A stretch of 64,000 nucleotides of DNA from Delphinapterus leucas (lineage: Eukaryota > Chordata > Mammalia > Artiodactyla > Monodontidae), in contig NW_022098020.1 in the NCBI RefSeq assembly GCF_002288925.2, positions 32,560,239 to 32,624,238 on the forward strand. The letters are read 5' to 3'. The stretch's first letter is position 1; the number at the start of each line of letters is the position of its first letter. The translations under genes and the position numbers were made by a program. Below are positions 13,201 to 27,215 of the stretch, one piece after another. The notes beneath the pieces were generated by a model. The model searched no databases. It was not told where the DNA came from and saw only the letters and a list, made by a program, of their open reading frames with translations.

Positions 13201-16200
13201 TGTAGAATCTAGAAAAATGATAGAAATGAACTGGTTTGCAATGCAGAAATAGAGACACAGATGTAGAGAACAAATGTACGGACACCAAGGGCTGGGATGA
13301 ATTGGGGGATTGGGACTGACATATATACACTAATATGTATAAAATAAATAACTAATAAGAACCTGCTGTATAGCACGGGGAACTCCACTTCGCTGTACAG
13401 TAGAATCTAACACAACACTGTGAAACAACTATACCCCAGTAAAATAAATAAATAAATAAAATAAAAGTGTTCTCCCACCATCTCTGAAAAGACAGCTTGC
13501 AAAGTGATCCTCTATCTGGAAAAATGTGATGAAGAGCAATCCTTCAATTTATGATTCATGACTGGAGACCAGCCATAGGCGCGAAGCAGAATGTAGTTTG
13601 AACGATGATTAAATGCCTCATTACTCTGGGATTTTCTAACTGAGCTTTGTTCCCATCCTCCTCTTCCTTCCTTGGCAATAGCACTTAGCAGCAGGACCAA
13701 CTCCTGCTGTGAGGAAGGAATACGGGTCATGAAAGGGAAAGTGCTCTGAACCACAGCCTCTCTCCCTTTCAGGAGTAACCATCTACTTTTTCTTCCACCT
13801 GCAGACACAATGTGCCTCCTCAAAACCCCTAGCTCAGCATTCTCGGTCCTTCAACTCAGTTTTTCAACCTCCCTGAATTTATGGCATAATTATCTTAAGA
13901 TCATTAGCTAGTGCCACCACTGGCACTGTCCAGGTGCCAATAGCGGCCATCTTAGTTGATGTAACACCCTCCATAATGATCATCCTTGTTGATATAATTT
14001 CGTCCGTGATGGCTGAACACCTATAATGTCCATTCTTACTGATTTAACGCCTCCCATGTTAATACCTGCTGTAACAGCAATCCTCGTGGACATACACCTT
14101 CCATAACGACTGTCCTTGTTGACATAGTACCTTCCATAATGGCCCTCCTCATTGACATGACACCTCCTGGGGGCTGTCCTGACCTCTCTGGATGAAGAAA
14201 GCATGTGTCTTTCTGGCCCCAGATATCTCCTAGAGTGTGCAGGCTTCCTTTGCTGACCTGTTTTACCATGGGGTTATGTGGTTTGCTGGAGGAATCACTG
14301 TACTGACTGGCCCATGGTCGTTTGAGAGAGCTTCATTCAAAGACTTACTCTCCAAGTCAGGCTATGTGGATGGATCACCCCCACCCCCACCCCTGTCTTT
14401 AAGGTTGCTGGAAACAATGGTAACTAGACTTATCATGGTGATCATTTCATGACGCATGTAAGTCAAATCATTACATTGTACACCTTAAACTTACAATGCT
14501 GTATGTCAATTATATCTCAATAAAACTGGAAGAAAAAAATTTAAATAAAAATATTAAAAGATTGCTGGAGATAACAACAACAAAAGGTACTAACCCCTAC
14601 TCCCTAAAACAAGAGGTTTAAACAGAAGGATGTATTCCCAGTTGACTGCAGCCCTGGCCCCTGGGATAGGGCTGGCCCACACTCCCCAGTCCTGTCCCCC
14701 TAAGTGATCAGGAGGTTGGGTCTCTGCAGTCAAGAAGCAGTTAGACCTAGGGCTTCCCTGGTGGCGCAGTGGTTAAGAATCCACCTGCCAATGCAGGGGA
14801 CATGGGTTCGAGCCCTGGTCCGGGAGGATCCCACATGCCACGGAGCAACTAAGCCTGTGTGCCCCAACTACTGAAGCCCGTGTGCCACAACTACTGAAGC
14901 CTGTGTGCCTAGAGCTTGTGCTCCACAACAAAAGAAGCCACCGCAATGAGAAGCCCTCCGCACCGCAACAAAGAGCAGCCCCTGCTCGTGCAACTAGAGA
15001 AAGCCCACGCACAGCAACGGAAGACCCAACGCAGCCAAAAATAAATAAATAAATTAAATAAATCTATAAAAAAAAAAAAGAAGAAGAAGCAGTTAGGCCG
15101 GATGAGTATAGATTCTTATTTAACCATCTCCCTGCTAGCTTTTTATCAGAGAAACTTGAACAGCTAATCTCTGATGGCAAGGAGAGACCATTGGCAAAGG
15201 ACTCAGGGAACACTAAAGAAATGGGAACTTCAGTAACTTCTGAACTTCTGGCAGACGGAGAAGGGGAAGAGCCCTCATTCTGTTCGTGTCCCTGAGCACA
15301 CATACAGATGGGTTTTTTAACTTTGCTCCTTTGGTTCTTCCCCATCTGTCCTTGTGATCCTCAGTGACTTTCAAGTTCATCATGACTCACACTTCAAGGT
15401 CTGGCAAAATGAATCTTTTTAACATTTCATAAAATGTTAATGTGATTTACACTGGCCCTGTGGCAATTTAGCATATCATCCTGACTTATTTGCAGTGGTC
15501 ATAAACTCAGTTATATTTGTTGTTTAATTCTGCAATTCCCACATGCAAAGTCTCTTATTATGCAGATTTCTCTACTTCTGTGAGCCTCTTTGAAATCATC
15601 CCTCCACCCAGTACAATTCCATTCCATGTGGAGTGAAATGTTAAAGTCCGGGTCTTATCGTGGCAAGAAGCCTTAAAATGGCCACAGTCCCAGAGGGGTT
15701 TATACATAGATGTGTTCATTTGCTCCAGATTGTGGCCCAGACAGGGCCCATGACCTCGTTATGCATCTCTAACATACATCTCCAATATGGCATGTGTCTT
15801 TGATCATAAAAGGGAAAGATACAACAGAAGGTTTGGATGGCTCCCTGCAAACCCATCACCACTTTAAAAAGTAATTCAAAACACAAGCCCTGCAGACAGT
15901 TGATCGCTAGTGTCCACTTTGGAGAATCATTCAGTTACTTTAGAAAATTAACTTGCATCATTGCATATAAATTTCTTTCCTAGGGAGTTTGGGAATTAAG
16001 AGTAGGGAGTGAATGGATGGACACAACGGTCCCTGTTTTGATAAACTATTCCAACAAGTCAGATTGACTAAGAATGCCCATGGTTCCTTTTATTTAAAAT
16101 TGCTCTTTGAACTTTATTGTCCTCTATGATTGTTCTCAGAGCTATGGAAATAGTAAGCTATTTTAAAGGGAACCATGGGTCTCTCACTGAAGGGGTGAGA

Positions 16201-19200
16201 ACATGATGTCCTTTGACTTCTGAAGTCCGTGGGTGTGACTCCCCGAAGCTGGGCCCAGCCTTGTGCATCTCTGTATGCTGGCACCCGGCCTGGAGAGCAG
16301 CTCACCATTACCTTGAGTCATGTGGCCCAAGTCAGCCTTCATTGCAATCGCAGCACCAAGTTGTCTTCGGGCCTTCCGCTTCCGTTGTGCGTGCCCTGGT
16401 CCTCCTCCTGCGCCTTCTTCCCTGCCCTGACCCCTGCCCCACCAGTGCAGGCCTGGGTCCCAGTTCACCCTGATGCAAGGTTGCACTTGGTCACCCCCAG
16501 GCACTTTATTTATAACTGTAGTCGATGTTCAATCCTTTCTGGTGTGTTAACTGACTGTTGCAGTGTTTTTAGTGTATGGGCTTAAAATGTGGCCCTGTCC
16601 TTTAAAGAGCCTATGAAGCTCTTGTGTTGGAATGGCAGGCTAGTTCTTCACTTGGGAGGTGCACATGCTGTTTGGGGCTGGGGCATGGGATGATCCGCCG
16701 TCCTGTCACCTCCTGTTCCTCCATACTTCCAGCAATAGCCTGAAGAATTCCCCCAGCTTGGCCTAGCCCCCACACTCAACTTCTCTGTGGGGATGCTGTG
16801 TGGGCAGCCATCAGCCCACTTCCCTTTACTTCTGAGAAAGAGAATGAAAAAAGATTTGCCCTGCTACCACAAGAGGCTGCTTTTCCCAAGCCAGCCAGGG
16901 GAGTAAGGTGGGTGGAGTGGGGAGGGGGACAGGGTTATGGGGGAGCATTGGTGTGCCTTCTCAATCAGGTCCTGCCTGATCTCCAAACCAATGAACGAGC
17001 AGCTTTACAGCTCAGATACCTGGAAGGACAGGTGGGAGTCTCTTTCCAGGAGGAGGTATTTCCTGCCAAGCCAACCAGAGGTCTGGGTTGGGATTCTTGC
17101 AGCCCAAGTAAAGGGGAAGAAAATTCAGGAGATGGGGTTTGGGGAATTCTCCTAAACATAGGTGTGATTTCGCCCATGAATCTCACTGACAGTGGCCTTG
17201 AGAAGTGAGCCCCTCGGGCAGGGGCTTCTGGGGGATGCTTTCCTTCCAAGACCTGGCACTAGCCCTTTATACCCAGTGCTTTGTTCCAGAATTATGGCTG
17301 CTTTCCTTCTGCCACCAACTTGGCCACTTGCCTCCCATGCCCACAGTCCCCAGGCAAGGCTCACAAAGCTACAGAGCCATCGACGGCCAAACACGCCAGG
17401 TTCCCTTTCTCAGGTCCTTGCCTAGAGATGCTGCCAAAAAAAATCACACAAAAGAAAAACCAGGCCCCAAACATTTTGAATTCCGGGGAACTTTAAATCT
17501 TCAGTTTAAATTCAAACCACATTTTCAAATTATTTTTAAACGAAGCACCTATTTAAACAAAGTGCATTTTAAACAAATACCTTTCCCTTTTGATATCCTG
17601 GAGATTCCCTAGAGAGCCAGCAGCTGGGAAATGTTTTATTCCTTTTCGAGTGACTGTTGATGATAATAGGCCAGTCTCATCACAAGGCTCCTGGCCATGT
17701 GTGGACTTCCCTGGGCAGGGCCGGCTCTGCTGACGAGCCATTTTTCATGTGCTGGTCTCCAGTGTCAGACTGCTCGGGCACAAATCTGGCCCTGCCTCTT
17801 ACTAATCATACATGCCTGAGCAAGTTACTTGACCTCTCTGAGCCTCGGTTTCGTCATCTTTAAAATGTGGATTAACATTAGAACCTGCTCTGTGGGGTGG
17901 CTGTGGGCATTTATAAATTCTTATCAAGTGCAAGCACGGACCCTGCACATACTAAGTACTCAGTGTTATTATTAAGACTGGCCTGGTATCTAGACTCCAA
18001 AGGCTTCTCATCCAAGAAAGGGAGATTGGTTTCTGAAACAGCAACTTGCCTTGTGGTTCTTTTCAATGTGAATGTGGGAAATTAACTATTTCCAGGCAGG
18101 CAGAAGGCTGGTCTTCCTGCCATTGGTGAGACTTTCCCCTCAGTTTACCAGTCTGTAAACAGACCTGATCAAAGAGATTTAGCGTGTCTACACATTTATT
18201 CCTCCACAGCCTGCAGGCCTTGCTGCCCCAGGTCCACTGGATTAATGACACTATGACTTTGGTAGTGTGAGAGTCCGGCACCCCCTCGTCACAGCAGGCC
18301 CCATTCAGATGGGTTATGTTGGTGCTGATGCTCAGGCCCTCCGTGTCAGCCAACAGCTCCAAGTACTTCATAACAATGGCAGCACTTCCTCCCCTTCTGC
18401 TGGTTGATTCCACCAGCTTTGGCAACTTACGGGAGGGCAGCTCAGTGTGGTACCCTGGGGGGTGGGGAGGGCAAGTGTGCTGAGGTCAAACCAGAATCTC
18501 CCAGCTGCCTCCTGAGCTCAGCAAATAGGGACTTGAGGTCACTTCTCTGAGCCTCAAAGGCATGCTGGAGTCACATGAGTCAGCACATGTAGAAGGACCT
18601 TAACAGTCGGTGGGCAGGGCCAGGCCAGGGCAGGGGAGGTGTGGAAAATTTAAGGAAGCACTCACACTTGCATAATCCTGAGTGTGATGAAGTTTGCCCC
18701 TAGGCACCTTACCTGCCTCGCGCTGAGTCCAGCCCAGCCAGCCAGGACTCTGGGCTTTAGATTGAGAGCCTAGCTGCTGCTACAGTTGTTTCCCGACTTA
18801 ACACCCTTCAACAGCGCCCCAGCAGTACTGCCCCAGTAGCAGTAGTTGTAATGTGCTCTCTATCATTACTAATATCAACAATAACAGCTAACATCGATTG
18901 ACTACCTGGCAGCGTTCTAAGCACTTCATAGGTACTAACTCACTTAGTCCTTACGAGAATTCCATTATTACCCCCGTTTGCAGGTAAGGAAAGTAAAGCA
19001 CAGAGAAGCTAAGGAATATGCCCAACAGGACACAGCTGGTAAGTGGTACCAAGCCAGGAATTGATCCCAGGCAGCCAGATTCTAGACTCTAAGCTCTTCA
19101 CCACTACACAAAGCTGCTAAGGTATGCTGGTCCCACTGGGTGAAGCCCAAACTCCATGGCAGCAACCAAGCCCCTTCCTGGCCTGGCCCCTTCCCCTGTC

Positions 19201-22200
19201 TCCAGCCTCCTCTATCCACATTTCCTTGCCCTCTGGCCAAACCAAACTCCCTGGAGTGGCTATAAGGAAGCTGTCGTCTTCACACCTGTGACTTTGCCGC
19301 TGCCGTTCTCTCTACCTATCCTTCCGACACCTGTTTCTCTATAGGCAAACTCCTTATTCATTTTTCTAGACCCATCTTAAGTTTCCTCCGTGAAATCTTC
19401 CTTGACCACCCCCAGACAGTTAATGGCTGACCTCAGCATCTTCAGAGTACCTTGACCTTTCTTGGTGCCCTCAAATTGCTGACTAACTGATGGGGTCTGA
19501 CGGAGTAGACAGACAGGCAAACGTACATTCAACTTCTGTGAATTCCGCAATTGCCTCCTGCAGGGAGTAGGCGGGAGAAATCATGCAAATGGTGTGAGTG
19601 TCCCCACGGGGTGGATGCAGGGTGGAAGGGTGAATCGCCGGCCCTTCTGCTGGTGTCCCTTCCTCCAGCTCTCATGATATGTGCATCCACAATTTAACAA
19701 ATTGGATTTTGCAAACCTGGTCCCTAAAATCAAATCAGTGCTTTATCTGGTGCTCAGTCTGAGAAGCAAGGATCTGCTCCGTGGGGGAGCAGACACCAGC
19801 CACAGCCCCATGGACTCCTTGAGAGAGCGATGTGGGTCTGCAGTGTGACGTCTTCCTGAGAGAGGACAGGGCTATTTCCCTGAAAGTGATTATCTCCTTA
19901 TGGGCTTGCTTTGGAATCTGACTCCCACGCAGACTGTGACTGATCAGCCACGCTGATTCACAATCGTACTGCTTTGTTGCTGAGTCTGAGTCCTCGACAT
20001 CCTGGGAATTCGTCCCATGGGTCTTCATATGTATTTCCTGGTGCCCAGGCTGTGTCCAGTCCCTGGCTGGGAGCTATTCTGCTCATCTTCGTTGGGCAGA
20101 GAGAGTGGATGAGGGCAGAGTGTCCCAGGAAACCACACCCAGCTTTGAGGCAGCAGGTTCTGACCCGTCTAAGAAACCGTAAATTACATTTGTCAGTCTT
20201 TTAACCTGTATTGGACACATCTGGGAACAGATAACTTCCTGGTGAATCCCCTTCCTTGCATTTACTTCCCTTACAAAGACATAGGATGGTGGGGAAAAGG
20301 AATAACAGGGCGTTTGTACAATATCCTGTGATATGCGAATAATGAATGGTGATCAAAACAATTGGAAATTCCCGCCCGAGAAGCCGCTGGTGAGGCAGAA
20401 ACACCAGCAGAAACTAACCGAGGCGTCCTAATAAAGAGAGGTCGGAAGGCAGGAGAGCTGAAGATGAGAGCTGTGACTCATGTGCCCACGTGTGGTGCCT
20501 GTAAGCCCTCCAGCCCGACAGCCCATGTGCTGCTAATGTGAGGGTCACCTTGGATTTCTTTCAGCCTGTGAGATCTCAAAATCACGCCAGAATCTGGAGC
20601 TTTGGGTTTCTGGGAACTTGGGTAATAGGTCTTCCAAAACACCAGACCAATGAAATACCAAGTTCCTAAGGAAACAAAAGAAAGAGATGCTGAAGAAGAA
20701 AACGCCCATCCATTTTCTTTAAACTACAGTACATTTATCAAGCACTCAGATGTGCCAGCCCGACTGGGGGGTAGGGGTGGGGTGGCAGGAGGCTAAGATT
20801 TATTCTACAGTGTTGGAATTTTCAGTTTCAAGGGATGATTAATGGTGGTGAGTGGGGAAGAGGGGAAAAATGTGCAACCAAGATGTCGTTCTCAAACTCT
20901 AAGCATTTGTGATAAATAAGTTATAAGTGATTTTACTCAAGCAGTGGGGGGGGTCTCTCTGCTACTTTCATTACAGTAGAATAAGTGCCTCTAGTGGGGG
21001 CTCGGTAAGGAGGGTCCAGATTTCAAGTGTATACGTGGTTGAATCATTATCTTCTCATTCTGGCTGTCCCCCTCCAGCTGGTGTATTTATCATTGAGAAT
21101 GAGGAGGGATAGTTGAAAATGAAAGTCCAATGGATGATGTAGCCTTGGCTGTGACCCTAGGAAACAGCATGTAATATAAATGGTCTCCTGCTGCAAAGGT
21201 GGATAAGCCCTTTAGTGTTCCCTGGGCTCTGAACCAGGTGGGCATTCTCTGGTATGAGGCACTGAAGGAGAGATATGAACTGTGGCCTGATCGTAGAACA
21301 TACTGGGTTGGTCATCTCAAAGTCAGAGCAAAGAAACATGGTAAAATGTTAAAAGTCCACCCCCACGTGAGTCATTTAACCCTACAAGGCTTCATCTGCT
21401 TTGTTTCCAAAAGGAGTTTGGATGAAAATCTGGGTTATTTAGACCCCAAATAAAAAATATAAACAACAGAAGTAGCATTAACAATTCATGAAGGAAGAAT
21501 TGGCATATTCAATCATTAGAGTTGGGACGATTGGTTTTCCATCTGGAAAAAAATAGACAAAAGGAATCCCTACCTCCCACCATAGAGGGGAAAAAAAAAG
21601 TGGTTCCGATACAGATTCCCAGGTCCCATGTTGGGCCTACTGTAACTTAGAACTTCATCATTTTTAAAGCCCTCCACAGACCACTTAGAAACCACTAGTC
21701 TGGACTACTAACTCCCAGGGGTCAGGAACTCCAGGGCTTTTTTTGACATTAAATCTTTTGCACCCTGGATGATCCCTGGAACATAATATGAACCCGGAAA
21801 ATGTTTGAATGAATAGAAGATTTCAGATTCTAAAAGAAAAAAAATGAATTTTTAAAAAAGATTGTACATTTTTCTTTGGCTGTCATTGATAATGGAATAG
21901 ATTGTCATATATGCAGAATTATTTGGGATACTGACCTGGCTGATAACAGGAGAGAAGAACTGAATGGAGAAATTTTAGTAAGATCAGCCTTTTCTTCTCA
22001 AAATCTAATTTACAGCTATTTGAAATTATTACACATACCTTGGGAACTAGGCCCACCTCAAAATATTATTAAACCATATTTTAACTGTGGTCATGATTAT
22101 TCCTTTTTTCATTTATTAAGTGCCACGTTGTGTAGAAATACAATCTTTCTAGCACAAGTTTTTTTCCCTTCTTTTTTATTTATTAAGGTGTAACTTAAAC

Positions 22201-25200
22201 ATAATAAACTTCACCAATTTTAAGTGCACAGTTTTGCTGAATTGTGGCATTTGTGTACAACCTATAATCACCACCATGGTCAAGATACAGAATGGTTTTC
22301 TCATCCTACAAAGTCTCCTCTGCCCCTTTGTATTCCATCCCCTCCCCCCACCTCCATCCTTAGGGAACCGCTGATCTGTTTAGGGTCTAACGCTCAATTA
22401 AAATAACAGTAATATAAACACTACCAAACGTAAAATAGATAGCTAGTGGGAAGCAGCCGCATAGCACAGGGAGATAAGCTCGGTGCTTTGTGACCACCTA
22501 GAGGGGTGGGATAAGGAGGGTGGGAGGGAGGGAGACGCAAGAGGGAAGAGATATGGGAACATATGTATATGTATAACTGATTCATTTTGTTATAAAGCAG
22601 AAACTAACATACCATTGTAAAGCAATTATACTCCAATAAAGATGTTAAAAAAAAATAACAGTAATCCGGACTTCCCTGGTGGTCCAGTGGTTAGGACCCT
22701 GCGCTTCCACTGCAGGGGGCCCGGGTTCAATCCCTGGTCAGGGAACGAAGATCCTGCAAGCCATGAGGTGCAGCCAAAAATAAAGTAACAGTAATCATAA
22801 TTGTAGAATCAGGAACTTTAAAATATTTTTGCCAAAGAGGAGAAATGACAAATAAATTGGTAACCTAGCCAGCCAGGCTGCAACCCCAAGATGGATTACA
22901 GCTTCACTTGACAGTGAATTAGCCCCCCTGGAGACCCAGGGTTGGAGGCCACGGGAGAGCGTGCCGAGCCTTCAAAGACCCGGTACCCCAATAATTTTTT
23001 ACAGATAACATGGTAAGACCTTTTTTATGATTACAGAAAGAGAACGCAAGGGTTGACATAATCAGCTCAGATATACATCTGACAACTGGGTTTCTGAACA
23101 TGCATCTGGACTCATTTTTAATCTGGTATCTTAAAAGAACCCCTGGGCCTTCCGATCTTTCTCAGAAGATTCTTAGTGACCATGCTGCTTGAAGATGAAG
23201 CATTCAAGTAAAGAAACTTCTGCCTCAGAGGATGTTTTCTTTCTCTGAGGCTATTAATTAAAAAGCTCAGAGTCCCTGGTTCCCACCAAGATTTATAGCC
23301 CAAACTGAAACACAGGAATGGTAGTAAGTCTATGAGAAACTAATGCGGCAAAAACAAGAATGTGGAGATTTTGTATGGTGCTCTTGGGAGGGTCATCAGT
23401 TCTGCTTCCATGTGGGCACCAGGCACTGTTTGGGTCCTGAGACTACCACTGAAAAAGACAGGCAAATTCCTGCTGCCTTCCTGTAGGCAGCAACTCGCAT
23501 TCTGATACTGGGAGGTGGGAACAAATAACACGGGTCCTCTCAGAGAAGAGAGCAGGGATGAAGGGAAAGCAGGTACAGGATGGCTGGGGTAGGGGTGGGG
23601 TGAGCATTTTGGGTAGCTGGTCGGGGAAGACTGCTCTGAGGAGGTGATCTTTGAGCTGAGACCCAAATAACAAAAAGGAGCCAGCTATTGCTAGAGAAAG
23701 AGCATTTTAGAAATCAGGACCAGTACATGCAAAGGCCCTGAGGTTGGTATGTTCAAGAAAGAAGGCAAAGATGGCCCGAGCACAGTGACCAAGGTGGAGA
23801 GGGGTACAAGCTGAGGTTAGAGAAATAAGAAGTCTTGCTCCAAAAATGCAAACCTGAGCCCTCTTGAAAACAAAGTCACGAAGCCAGCTGTGCTGGTGCC
23901 CCTGTGCTCTGAGAGATGTGTCACTGCTGGGCCGTAGTTGAGAATGCTTACATTTGCAAAATCGCTTCTTATTTCCTCGGATACTGATGATAGATGAGTT
24001 GGCAGGGAAGGTAGAGCTTTTCTAGCCCAATCCCCTCATTTTACAAATGAGGGAACAGAGGCCCAAAGAGGGTAAAGTTCTTCCCTCATGACCCGGAGGA
24101 AATTTTTGCATTTCATTATCACAGGTTGAGAGATCAATTTCCACCCTATATAAAGAGCTGCTGGCTGGCCGCTCTGGTGCAGAGTGAATGGTGGGGAAGA
24201 GGGGTACAAGAGGAGGTTGACAAAAATCCAAACGTTTGATCGCACACAGCAGCTAGGCTGTGGGAACACAGGCACGCCCATGCACTGAGTGGGAGGAGAA
24301 GTGAGTACAGCTCTCGAGCAGGCTAGTAGTTCTGGTAAAATGAAAGCACGAGGTTGGTCAAAAACTGGAAAGAACTCAAATGTCACTGAACAGGTGCCTG
24401 GATAAATAAATTGCAGTCTTTCCAGACAATGGAATACTACTCAGCAATAAAAGGGAGCAAACTGCTGATCCATGCAGTTGACTCTCAAACACGCTGAGCA
24501 GAAGCAGCCAGGTATGAGAGGGAGTAAGTAAGCACACCGTTTTGCAGGAAGGTCTAAGTCAGGCAAAGCTAATTTATAGTTTTCTGGGGCCAGGAGTGGA
24601 GCTCGACTGCAAAGGGCGCTGAGGGAACTTTTGGGGGTAATGGATATCTTTATATCTTGATTGTGGTGGTGTACATGTGCACACACATTTGTCAAAACTC
24701 TTAAGTAGGTCCTTTTATAATGTATGTAAATTATATCAATAAACTTGATTCTAAAAATTTTTTAAAGGAAGGGAAAAAGTAAAGCTTTTGGTTAAATTGC
24801 TATTTACGGGCTAAACAATTACCAAGCACCTCCATGTACAAGGCGCCATAACAGGTGCCGACCAGCTGTTGGTGCAGAACACGGTGGGACAGAGGCACCG
24901 ACGCCAGCCCCTCTCTGTGAGCCCCATGGTTCCCTCCGCCAGACAACTGGCCTCCCATCCTCTGCTCCCAGCCCATCAGCCACCCAGAGACCACAATCAG
25001 AACCCAAGTCAGGGAAGGGACAGTGGCTACTTAGAGGAAAAGTAGCTCTTCCTTTTGGTCTGAGAGGATCTAAAAATCCATAAAGCAAAAGGAATGGGAA
25101 GGAGATTGGGCTTGTTTGTGAATCAGGGCCCCATCCCGACTGGTGTGCACCCACCCCTCTGTTTAGTAACCAACCTCCATCTCTCTTGCTTGATAATGTT

Positions 25201-27183
25201 TGTTCAAATAATTTTGCTGAGCCCCAGTCTGAGGTATTAGCATTGTTTGGCTTTAACTTTCCACGTTCATTGACACAATATGTTTGTATCTAATTTCTGC
25301 AAGTTTTCCCGGCCTCCACTACTGCATGTATGTGTGAACAGGGCATATGAAGTGGCCTGGGCAGGGGACAGCAGCTCTTTACAGATAAGCATGTCTCTCT
25401 ACAGAAAGATGGTTTCTGTGTGTGGACTTTCACCTACAGTCATATTGTGAAGAGATGTGGCAGTTTCTCTCTATTTAATATTGCACAGATGGGTATCTGA
25501 AAACATACCTCTCCAGACACCTAGGATGTGGTGTAGTGTTTTTAATTTTTAGAAAAATTAATCAGCCAAATAAGAGATGTGTGTCAATGCCCAGCCCTCA
25601 GTGGCTGGGTTCTTGCCCACAGGTGAGGATAATACTTTCATTTTGCATCATCCCACTTCTCAGACCTGGGGGAAGGAACAAAGGGGTCAAGGAGGTCATC
25701 CTCCTGGACCAACTGAGGGGACGGCAGCAGGTTGGCAACCCTAAATCATCCTGTTCACTCCATTTTTCTTCCTTCCTTCAGAAACTTACAAGATTGCTCT
25801 GCCACATGGAAGCAACATTACAGTCCTCATAAAGCCTGGGGCCCCAACTCTGCCAGCGAACCTATGTCAGATCATTTCTAAAACACAGGTAACCCCATTG
25901 TCCATCAAAGCCGGAGAGACAGCAGTCTTTTCCTTTAGCTGCCAGGATCCAGAGAATCACTTTGTTATCGAGATCCAGAAGAATATTGGTAAGTATGCAC
26001 TCATGGACTGTTTGGCCTCCCTGCCTCTCTTTTACACGCTAAGCCAGCCTCTACTGCTAGGGAGGTGAGATCTGTTCTGAAACTCCGCACTCTCTTTAGC
26101 TTTTATGTGGCCATTCACAGTTCTAAGTGCTTTACATGGTTTCAGTTTTTTAATCCTCAGAGCAGCCCTAGGAGAAGTTCTCAAAGAAAGTAACTTGCCT
26201 AAGATGGCACAGCTGGTGTGTAGCAGCAAGATGGGAGCCCAAGTATTCTGGATCCAGAGTCTTTGCCTGTAACCACTATGCCACACTGTTTTGTAACAGA
26301 GCTACGGATTCTCAGGTGATGCTCTGCCTGATGTGCTAAAAACATCTGGCTGAGCAGGAGCAAAAGTCAAGGGAGTTGGAGGACAGAAGAATTGGAAGGT
26401 TGAGAAGATAAGAGTGGGGAAATGGGTCCACAAGGCACAATGGGAAAAAACAGCAGCTTTGCAGGCTGAGGGAGCTGGGTTTGACTTCAAGTGCCAGGGC
26501 TACTGATCATGTGGCCTGATTGCATGGCTTCATATGAGTTACTTAACTGCTCTGTGATTTAGTTTTCTGGTCTGTAATATAAGAATCATTGTACCAACCG
26601 ATAGGGGTGTTTCGAGGAAGAAATAAAATTATGGATTGAGAGTGCATGACACACCAGAATTCAACAAACTACAGATAGCTGGTATTGTTAATCATAATTT
26701 GAGATAGAAGATTGACATAAGACACAATAATCAGGCAGAAAGAATTAAAGGTATACTTTCCCAATCATTTTAAGGTGGCATGCCACCTAGGAACTAACAG
26801 ATATATCAGTAACAGTGAGGACACTATTTTGATCTAATCAAAGCCATGCTCAGAAAACTTCTTCACCTTTAACTGAAAATAAATGAATTGGCAATAGATC
26901 ATGGGAGAAGAAAAAGGATAAAATAAACCTTAAGAAGAAGGAATTCATAAAAATAAAAGGAGAAATTAAAGTACTTAAAACCAGTTTTAGGGCTTCCCTG
27001 GTGGCGCAGTGGTTGAGAGTCCACCTGCCGATGCAGGGGACACAGGTTCGTGCCCTGGTCTGGGAAGATCCCACATGCCGCGGAGCGGCTGGGCCCGTGA
27101 GCCATGGCCGCTGAGCCTGCGCCTCCGGAGCCTGTGCTCTACAATGGGAGAGGCTACAACAGTGAGAGGCCCGCATATACCGC

Positions 27184-27215
<32 letters not shown>

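Larger units (their letters stand above)
1134..25781 (+). other. Intron 1 of CDCP1
   Basis: This 24.6-kb intron is bounded by GTGAGT and a pyrimidine-rich ..TTCCTTCAG. It contains five CHR SINEs (listed separately), several L1 3' fragments (about 6.57-7.76, 11.74-12.2, 13.08-13.47, 14.44-14.57, 22.17-22.65 and 24.37-24.76 kb), MIR fragments (about 6.27-6.43, 8.52-8.69, 17.77-17.99 and 18.88-19.12 kb), a TG microsatellite, a Z-DNA-prone palindrome (11.15 kb) and a degenerate 33-bp minisatellite (13.94-14.17 kb). The stretches at 9.0-11.1, 15.1-17.7, 19.1-22.1 and 22.8-24.0 kb show no gene or repeat I can name. Enhancers may lie here but cannot be recognised by eye. Confidence 0.9.
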
